Assembly: GCF_027596085.1 (NCBI RefSeq) | Contig: NC_072465.1 | Span: forward strand, 10,836,553 to 10,900,552 | Reading direction: 5' to 3' | Length of the DNA stretch: 64,000 nt | Source: Anoplopoma fimbria | Taxonomy: Eukaryota; Chordata; Actinopteri; Perciformes; Anoplopomatidae | Notes under the pieces: generated by a model | Told to the model about the DNA's origin: nothing | Seen by the model: the letters and a program-made list of their open reading frames with translations, nothing else | The model's database searches: none | Made by a program: the position numbers and the translations under genes | Part shown: piece by piece, positions 47,108-64,000 of the stretch | Layout: each line of letters begins with the position of its first letter | How positions within the stretch are numbered: position 1 is the stretch's first letter

Positions 47108-47469
47108 TGGCAATGTGGCACCATGGAATAGACACCGTTACGATCAAAACCCAGAGAAGCCCCTCACATGAGAAGGCTCTCAGGTTCCATTTTGGTACAA
47201 ACTGGACTTTAGAAACAAACACAAATAATCTTCTGAATTAACAAATCCTCATCTCCTCTCGTCAAGGTGCATTAATCTGTGGACTCATATCCACCCCCTC
47301 CGCAAACTATATTAACCACACATCCAAAAAGGCTTTCAAAGTCCTGGGAAAAAGACGAGGCAATCGTTTGACGGGAGTAAACATCTCAGAGTATGTTTGT
47401 TGGTGTAAACTGTAGACGCTGACGCGGTCGATCGTCGCAGCGGACCTCTGACCTGCGGCTCCGTGGTCG

Positions 47470-57066
<9,597 letters not shown>

Positions 57067-57320
57067 CTTGGTATCCCTGTAGCAGCGACACAGAAAAGGC
57101 CCGCCCTAGTTGACGGAGGCGTTCCAGAGAGCCACTCCACGGTTTACAGGAGACCGGATGATGCTTTCAGGCTAGAATGGAAATTCTGTATACACGGTTG
57201 GAGCGAAAAACATCAGCGATCTATTTTAATAACTACCAAAGCCTTGTGGAAATACGGATTTTTCGCGGGACAGACTTTCACAGTAGCTTTTTTAATTTTG
57301 ACACGTAGAAGAATAAAAGC
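57067..57320 (-). promoter_or_regulatory. ZXDC upstream region
   Basis: Sequence just before the ZXDC start codon. No TATA box at a convincing position was seen. The coding 5' end is rich in CpG compared with its surroundings, which would fit a CpG-type promoter. The start of transcription cannot be fixed from sequence alone. Confidence 0.3.
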
Positions 57321-58747
57321 TTGTAGACCAGACTTATAACTAAATTGACGAACAAACTAAAAATCAACCATATTTCAAAAAGCCCATGTCAGTGTTTCAG
57401 TTTACCTTTTCAGTATAGAGTAGCTGTATGAAAGTACAACAACTAGGCTACAACATTATGTAAAATGGTGGGTTTTAATGAAGACTGATCAGTATGCGAG
57501 GTCTATCAAACCTCGAATTTAGGATCTACGAGGAGTACCTGAAGGCAGCGTTAGTATGTATAGTTAAGTGAAACTGGAGTGGATTTTGTAGCAGTGGATC
57601 CGAGTTCGATTTGTTGATACCAATGAGAAGCATATATCGATTGAGTGTATGATACATTCTCCTAATAATGCGTTAACTTTAAAATTGTAACGTGAAGCCA
57701 AATAATTTCATCACATAAAAAATAAACATTCCAAATCACAGTGAGTGTTGTTTTTTCACTGTATTTCCACTAAGTGGCAGTGTAGTAATATGAAACATAC
57801 AAAAAAAAAATCTTCTCAGAAGAAACACCAGATTTATTACCACTGTGAGACAATATTTAAAGAGCATGGCACCCTTAGGGTTTAGACAATGCATTTAAGA
57901 TTCACATTTTGCTATTGCAATTGGACCTTTTGATTGTAATGTTTTGAAGGTAGAAGCATGTAGTAGAGGATAAAACATACCATAGCAAATCTGTTCAACT
58001 AAAAAAATAACTAATGAATTCTTCACCACACTCAGAGATATAACATTACAACGTTTGACAACTAACTAAAATATGTAGGCTAATATCTTATAAACCAAGC
58101 ACGGAGAAACTGGAATTACAACAGACAAAGATAAAGAGTGACTTCATTCCCTGCTCAGGGAAAGACATTACTCCACTATATCTTTACATAGATAAAAGTT
58201 GTTTGCTGCTATATTAATGCTCTGAATTTAAAATTCAGCACCTTTAAGCTGTTGTAATCAATATCATTTTTTTTGCAACATCTACCAATGCCAATCCACG
58301 GAATTTGCAATTTCATAAATGGCAAACACATCAAATTGCTGAACATTCCAGCCATGCTATTTTTTTAATAAGAGATAGAAAATAAAAGGCTGAATATGAA
58401 TTATAATAATTTACTTTATATGAATAGTAACTTCGTTTATTTTTCTGTTATGATGCAGGCTAAAGGAAAAAACAAATGAAGAAAGATAAACCCTGAAACA
58501 AAGGGCAGAATTGTTTTCCTCTACATATAGCAATAGTGCCTTATGACCTATTGCACACACTAAAGCTATCATTTAATCTTTTACTTCAATAATGGTCAGA
58601 CAAAAGTATAAATTTGGGGTGACTCAAAATTAAGAGTCCCTTCTCAGAATGCCGCTGTACCCTTTATAATTTTCATTCAGTCCCCAACATAACCCAACAA
58701 TTACTGTGAAAATAGTTACAGACTACAGATGAGCCTTAAACATTATC
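57321..58747. other. Intergenic stretch between ZXDC and the copine gene
   Basis: AT-rich DNA with no open frame, RNA gene or clear repeat that I can support. Confidence 0.45.
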
Positions 58748-61077
58748 TTTATTTTGGTTTCTAAGCAAAAGCTATAAAACACTGACAAACCTAGAACTCA
58801 ATGTTGACCAACACAAATGAAGACAGAAATACCTATTTAGAGTATCAAGAGAGGAACAAAATGGAAGGAAGACTTTCACAAAATATTCTGTACATCACTT
58901 TAGATGTATTTACATTTTACCCATCATGTAGGCTGTATGGATCACACTGGAGGGGGAAGTGGTGAGGGGGTATACTGTCTGTGAGTGCCGTTAACTAATA
59001 CTGTACACACTGTATAGAAAGCTCCACATGCTTCTTACAAAAGTATCCGATACGTTTTTGTGATCGCGTGTTGGCGTACTTCTTGATAACAACACACACA
59101 TGCATGCATGTTTCAAACACCATGTGATACGAATCTACCCTACTATTGGTGTGGCTCCTATATGTTATGGATCATCACATTGGCAGTCACTTCAATTATA
59201 CTGCACGCAATAACAGTAGAAATAGAAAGAACACTCCTTCACAGTACACAAGTCAACACATGTAGGAATGTTGTTTGAAGTCATTTTCCAGATATGAATT
59301 AATATACAATAACTGGGTTTTTTTTTCTGAACAAGTACAATCATTGGCAGCATATCAGCCATACAAGCATGCAAAATAACATAGATTTCCTGTTATGTCA
59401 TATAAAAATAGAGTCCTCCCTCGTAACACACTTGTAGGATTATGACAGAAATAAGGCCACATATCCATTTCCTTTCTGATACAAATTTAACACATGCTTA
59501 ATAATCCATTCAATATTGTTATAATTGGCTTTACAGACCTTCCCCGACTGTTTGAGACCATTCCTGTTTAGTTGTTCGCTAAGTGCCAAAGGTCAGAGAC
59601 AAAAAGTTTGGACCTGACTGCACAGTATGTGTGGAGGTGAGGAAAGGGAACATGAATGCAGAAAGCATAAAAAGAGGAAATCACAAATCAAAGGATATGT
59701 CTGCAAAAAGAAAGTTAAATTGCAAATCAGTCTGGTTATACAGCAGCTGATGAGCCCAGACTGAGAAAAACTGTGCATACATTTCCAAAAGTGGTCGGTC
59801 TGAGGGACTTTGACAGAGAACTACATACCAAACCTCATTCTCTTTTTCACTCTTTTTGTTGCCATCTCGTCTCCGGTGAGAAACGAAGAAAGGTAAAGGT
59901 GACCCCTGATGCTTTCCACACATCCTCTGCTACACACAAAGTACTCTGGGCTGTGAAATGCGCGCTGACCAACTCTGTTCATTTTAAACAGGTACGCGCT
60001 CCAGACAGCTTGAGAACCAGAGGGCACCAACCTCATGAATGATTCATCCCAAAAGACAGCCACAGCTGAGAGTTACAATTTAGAGGAAGGGGAAGAGAGG
60101 GGGTGCGGGGGTTGGGGGGCACAGGCATATTTATGTTCAGCTTTGCGAGGGGGGCTGAAATAGTCGGTGGATACTGTTAAATTGTACGGTGACTGGGAGG
60201 AAGTGGAGGTGCTGGGAGTGGGGGGTAGTTCATTCTGTTCTCCATCCCGAGCCAATTTCATGCTCGTATATATATTTCCTGCTTTCAGGAGGGGCTTGCA
60301 AGCGCCTTCCCTTCGTGTCCAAGTGGGATTTGTTTCGACTCGGCGAAGCTCAGTCTCTGCACGTTGACCTTGAAATGTAGAGCACCCTCCACTCCCTCTA
60401 AATCAAAACACATTTCAATTTCACGTTTAGCATTTTCATGAAGCAATAAAAAAGAACCATTGGCTCCCAGATGCCACAACCAGGACGGGTTGAATTTCTG
60501 CCTCTCTTTTTTCAGATCCACCATGTATTTCCTGTCAAGCCTTTAAAATGCCTTGAGCATAAAAAAGAAACTAGGAACAGACATCAGCCCCAGTGCTGTC
60601 TTTCTTTACAACTGATAACGTTCAAAGAGCCAGCTTCTTGAGGACGTATTACTAATGCAGAGGGCACTCTTATCACAGTCACAGACACTGAATTGGGGTG
60701 GACGGAGCTGTGGACTCGCCCTCTGTGGGAGAAAGAGTGCTGGCAAAAGAAGTCCTTTTGTGGTTTAATTTATGACTGAGGAAAAAGTGCTAATCTACAT
60801 CAGAAGTCTTTGATTTAAATGCAGTTTGTAATTGCAGAGTTGTGTGTTACACCTGTGATAGGTGCTGAAATGTGATTTCTACAATTCCACTCCAGGTCTT
60901 GTTGGAGGAAAACCATCCCCACTAACTGTTCTGGGAGGTGTCCTCTTCAATTTACTGGGGAATCGATTTTTAAAAGCCTGAATCGGTTCCTAACCCTGAA
61001 ACCATGCAACACACGTACCACACAAACACACACACACACACACACACAGATCTCCCTTTGCTCAGACTACCGTACCC
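58748..61077 (-). other. Probable copine 3' UTR
   Basis: Downstream of the copine stop. A minus-strand AATAAA lies at 58753-58748 (CCAAAATAAAGATAATG), which would give a 3' UTR of about 2.3 kb. Sequence is moderately GC-rich around 59.7-60.8 kb and has no supported coding frame; the small frames there look like chance. The extent is inferred. Confidence 0.35.
61026..61048 (+). repeat. (CA)n microsatellite
   Basis: About eleven CA units some 30 bp after the copine stop codon, in its presumed 3' UTR. Confidence 0.9.
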
Positions 61078-61308
61078 TCAGGCGTGCATGTTGCGTTCCT
61101 TGGGGGCAGCATTGGTGGATGTGGTGGTGGTGGTGGACATTGATGGGGAGTCTGAGCTGGCGGGCAGAGGGGGCCGGGGTTCGATCCCCCGGCTCTTCAT
61201 GAAGGACAGCAGCTGGTCGGGGATCTCCGCCAAGACGTCTTTAGCCAGGCGGGCCATGCTCAGGACCTGGTTCCCGGACCGGTCGATGTAGTCCCGGAAA
61301 GGAACGAA
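61078..61308 (-). CDS. CPNE9: Copine last coding exon
   Basis: 76 residues plus TGA at 61080-61078, after acceptor CCCATCCAG. The first half closes the A domain. The remainder is the subfamily-specific tail, here with a run of threonines encoded by the GGTGGTGGTGGT-rich stretch near 61118-61135. Confidence 0.93.
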   Translation of the reverse strand, partial: FVPFRDYIDRSGNQVLSMARLAKDVLAEIPDQLLSFMKSRGIEPRPPLPASSDSPSMSTTTTTSTNAAPKERNMHA

Positions 61309-61653
61309 CTGGATGGGCGCAGGAAAAATGGACGGTGATGACAACAGGGAAATCTGATCAGACTTCATAAAAGCTCCTCAAGATGTCAATGCAGTCGTTT
61401 TCTAGTTAAGACCCCTCATAAAGGCCTCTGGTTATAATTGAATGTTGGGGTGTCACTGAGACCGATCTATGTGGTTCAGGTTGTAACTGAACAAAATCAA
61501 CTCCATGCAAATGTTTGCTGGTCATAGAAAAAAACACCAGAACCGAGACAGGGCTGCATGTACGTAGAACACACTTTACCTGGACGATGTCTCTCTCAGC
61601 AAAGCGACCCCTGGAGGACACCCTGACCTCATCCCCGTCCAGCTCCTCCATAG
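61078..61653 (-). CDS. CPNE9: Copine C-terminal exons, best match CPNE9 (partial)
   Basis: Copines bind phospholipid membranes in response to calcium through two N-terminal C2 domains and have a C-terminal von Willebrand A-type (copine) domain. Only the last two coding exons are present: 61653-61580 ([20 protein letters not shown] then RDIVQ) and 61308-61078 ([40 protein letters not shown], then a variable Pro/Ser/Thr tail). They join in phase with GT/AG sites. The sequence [20 protein letters not shown] and the RPPLP tail fit CPNE9 better than CPNE5 or CPNE8, from memory of the family. Upstream exons with the C2 domains are not visible up to 64000, so the preceding intron exceeds 2.3 kb or the exons lie outside. 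Confidence 0.85.
61580..61653 (-). CDS. CPNE9: Copine penultimate coding exon
   Basis: 74 bp between acceptor GTCTGCAG and donor GTAAAG. Encodes [20 protein letters not shown], an almost invariant copine stretch. It enters in phase 1 and leaves in phase 0, matching the last exon. Confidence 0.93.
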
Positions 61654-63700
61654 CTGCAGACCACAAACACATCATTTAAACTGTTTAGGTAGGCATACTA
61701 TACTATACATCCTATGTGCTTTGACGAACAAATAAAAAACTGTCAATAGGAATACAAATGTAGTTCAATAGCATTTTAAAAATTTGATGAAAGTTGATTC
61801 ATTTCTCATTCTGTTCTACTGGTCCTATCCTGTGGATGTGAACCATGTCCCTGTCACATGTCCAGTGCTCATGTAGTACTTACTGAATGTCCACAGCTGG
61901 TGTTGTTCATTTTTCTATCCTTTTGTTTTTCTTTTCACAAAATCTCAGTCATTAGTGGAATTCATTACAAAACCAACAGAACCAATAAGTTGAGCTGTGT
62001 GACTAACTTGACTCACTTCCAGTGTAAACAAAGCTAATCGTGTCTCACAGGACAAACGTCACACCACCACAAGAACGTTTTTCATTGTTGGGTTTGTTCC
62101 TCTCATACCAATACCTCCAAACTCTCCACTTTGTTTGAGATAACACTGATAACTAACACTTCTAAATGCTGTGTGTTAGCATGCACACTGCTCATGTCAG
62201 TGCCGATGCTTTTGTCTTATCTAAGGTAAGGCTCTAGAGAAGCAAATCCATGCAGGCCTTTAATAAAGATCAGAGAATTGAAATCTGCGTAAAATGCATT
62301 TCTCTTCATAGTTATGATGGAACTCTGTGTCTATGATGTTTGGAACTGAGACCAGAGAGAACTGGAGTGCAGACCCAGCTGCTGACGAGTCATGCTGCCG
62401 TCCTCAGTGACGAATAAAGAGTTCAGACCAAAGACAGGTTAGCGGTCCCTCTGCACCACCTGTTCCCTGCTGTGGTGGAGGAAACAATCACTTATTCTGT
62501 AAACCAGCCTCATTAGTGCTTATATAGGCCACAGGGAGGAAGGGAAGGTAAAGTCCCCGACTGGAAAAACAGAGTTATGCGTCAGTCTATTTATAGTTTC
62601 CTGTCAACAAAGCAAATCAGATGAGCAAAGTGACAAACAATCTGTGGCATTTTCTCAAGAGGGACCCTTTTCACATTTGAATTTCAAGGGGAAAAGGGAA
62701 AGGATGCTGAGGGAGGGATGCTGAAGGGGGGACGACGACGACGGTGAGGCTCCACATGGCACACAGAGATGGCCAGATGGTGGTCGGGAGCAGCGGGGGA
62801 AAAGAGTAGAAGAAGAAGAAGAAGAAGAAGAAGAAGAAGGAGGAGGAGGAGGAGGAGGAGGAGGAAGCAATTGTGATGCTTTTATAAGAGAGGAAATGGT
62901 GAAACAGCAGACAGAGAGACCAGACAGGATGGACAGAGACATGAGAGACAGAAGAGATGCAATAGAAATGAATTCAGGCAGAAGTAGTGGAACTACTGCT
63001 ACCAAGATGGACTTTTTATCTCAAGTTAATTAAAATTCAGTCACTTGCCTTGCGGTTGTATGCCTTCGCCAACCAGTCATGTTACATCACTTCATCATTT
63101 TTATCTTATACACATTTCTGTGAAATTGTCAGAAGTAGCCTACGAATTCTTGAGTTATGGTGTTTAATGAAGTCAGAGTGAACTTTGACCATCACATTCT
63201 AATCAGTTCATCCTGGTGTCCAAGAAGTCGAGGAAAAGTCGTAATGATGCATCCTCTGGATTTCTGTACTAAACGTTATGCCGTCTAGCAAATGTTGAGA
63301 TATTTCACAAGACTACAGAAAATGTGGGATTCAGCCTCTGGGTACCTTTAATATCTGTACGGAATTTCCCAGAAATCCACTCATTAGATTGTTTGGATAT
63401 TTGAGTCTGGACCAAAGTGGTGGAGGAACTGACAGATGAATGATAAACAAGTCAACATACATATCCATAGTAAGTAAGAGTATGTTTTTTGAGTGATAAA
63501 GATTCTTATTCTACATTTTTCTTACAGCCAACAAATCTCATGCAAAGACCCAAATCAGCAATTTGTTAGTTGGATTCCTACTTTCTGACATCTAAATACG
63601 TACATCCATTTGTTCCTAAACACAAAAAAAAGTTTCTATATAGTAATTTAGTTTCTTTAAAATAAAGTCTTTGAGACTTTCTCAAACAGCTGGCCACTGT
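61654..63700. other. Copine intron or upstream sequence, no exon found
   Basis: I searched by eye for the preceding copine exon (a region encoding ITDG and PMSIIIVGVG) on the minus strand and did not find it. The stretch carries a GAA/GGA repeat at 62809-62866 and is otherwise unremarkable. Confidence 0.45.
62809..62866 (+). repeat. (GAA)n/(GGA)n compound microsatellite
   Basis: About ten GAA units pass directly into about nine GGA units. On the copine transcript strand it is a pyrimidine-rich TTC/TCC tract and therefore a potential triplex-forming sequence. Confidence 0.95.
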
Positions 63701-63711
63701 TGTTTTGTAAA

Positions 63712-63865
63712 AACACTCAAACCGCAGTAAATAGTGCATTTGTTGGGGTACTATTTTCAGTGGTGGAATAATCCACATTTGGTGCTCGGGTGAGATTTGG
63801 GGCAGCAGGACGGTGTAACTGTGTGTGTTCATGGTAATGAAGGAACCAGTCACACTACATGCAAC
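63712..63865 (+). repeat. Dispersed repeat, second copy of 35815-35985
   Basis: Carries CTCAAACCGCAGTAAATAGT, GCATTTGTTGGGGTACT, TAATCCACATTTGGTGCTC and GTGTGTTCATGG in the same order and orientation as the copy at 35815. Confidence 0.75.
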
Positions 63866-64000
63866 ATTGTGGTTCATTGATGTGTCTTAATAGAACTCTA
63901 CTGCTTTGATACACACAGTGTTGGTTTTGGCCATTTGCCTTTTGACATTTGTAATGACAATTATAGTGCGTCAACGGCCTTATTCTTTAATGTGGTGTTT

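Noticed and set aside
61176..61189. tRNA T-arm-like sequence GGGGTTCGATCCCC
   Set aside because: It lies within the copine coding exon (Arg-Gly-Ile-Glu-Pro) and no other tRNA arms surround it.

Overview
The window is nuclear DNA of a ray-finned fish, most likely a percomorph teleost. It is AT-rich and intron-rich, with CA/GT and TA microsatellites, hAT-type DNA transposons, a Penelope-like element remnant and several short dispersed repeat families of the kind common in fish. The proteins are vertebrate orthologues. Only about 10% is coding. All three recognisable genes read on the minus strand. I see no bacterial, viral, CRISPR or operon-like content.

Layout, left to right. Positions 1-17.9 kb hold no gene I can support, only dispersed repeats, two inverted repeat arms at 2.0-2.3 and 4.3-4.6 kb, a broken Penelope-like retroelement C-terminus at 16.0-16.4 kb and TA repeats. 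Positions 17.9-31.07 kb are KLF15: promoter and non-coding first exon near 31.0-30.9 kb, main coding exon 29487-28002, a 7.7-kb intron carrying a hAT MITE with a perfect 8-bp target duplication, last coding exon 20335-20167, and a probable 3' UTR of about 2.2 kb. Positions 31.1-46.7 kb are intergenic: a degenerate TAGTATGTC-type minisatellite (38.1-40.8 kb) interrupted by a retroposon with a 15-bp target duplication, and a 1.8-kb hAT transposon (43009-44843) with 16-bp perfect terminal repeats, a perfect 8-bp target duplication and a broken GTF2IRD2-like transposase.

Positions 47470-57066 are a complete ZXDC gene. Ten coding exons could be joined with consistent splice sites and phases into 1259 codons with ten C2H2 zinc fingers. 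A pure (CA)92 tract lies 10 nt inside the intron after exon 8. Positions 61078-61653 are the last two coding exons of a copine, best fit CPNE9; its upstream exons lie beyond the window or were not found in the last 2.3 kb.

KLF15 and ZXDC are neighbours in the same orientation on human 3q21 (recalled knowledge), so the pair is conserved synteny. KLF15 and ZXDC are nuclear transcription regulators and the copine is a calcium-dependent membrane-binding protein; nothing suggests a shared pathway. I found no previously undescribed system. The best leads are the splice-adjacent (CA)92, the dated transposon insertions, the Penelope fragment and the nested minisatellite locus.
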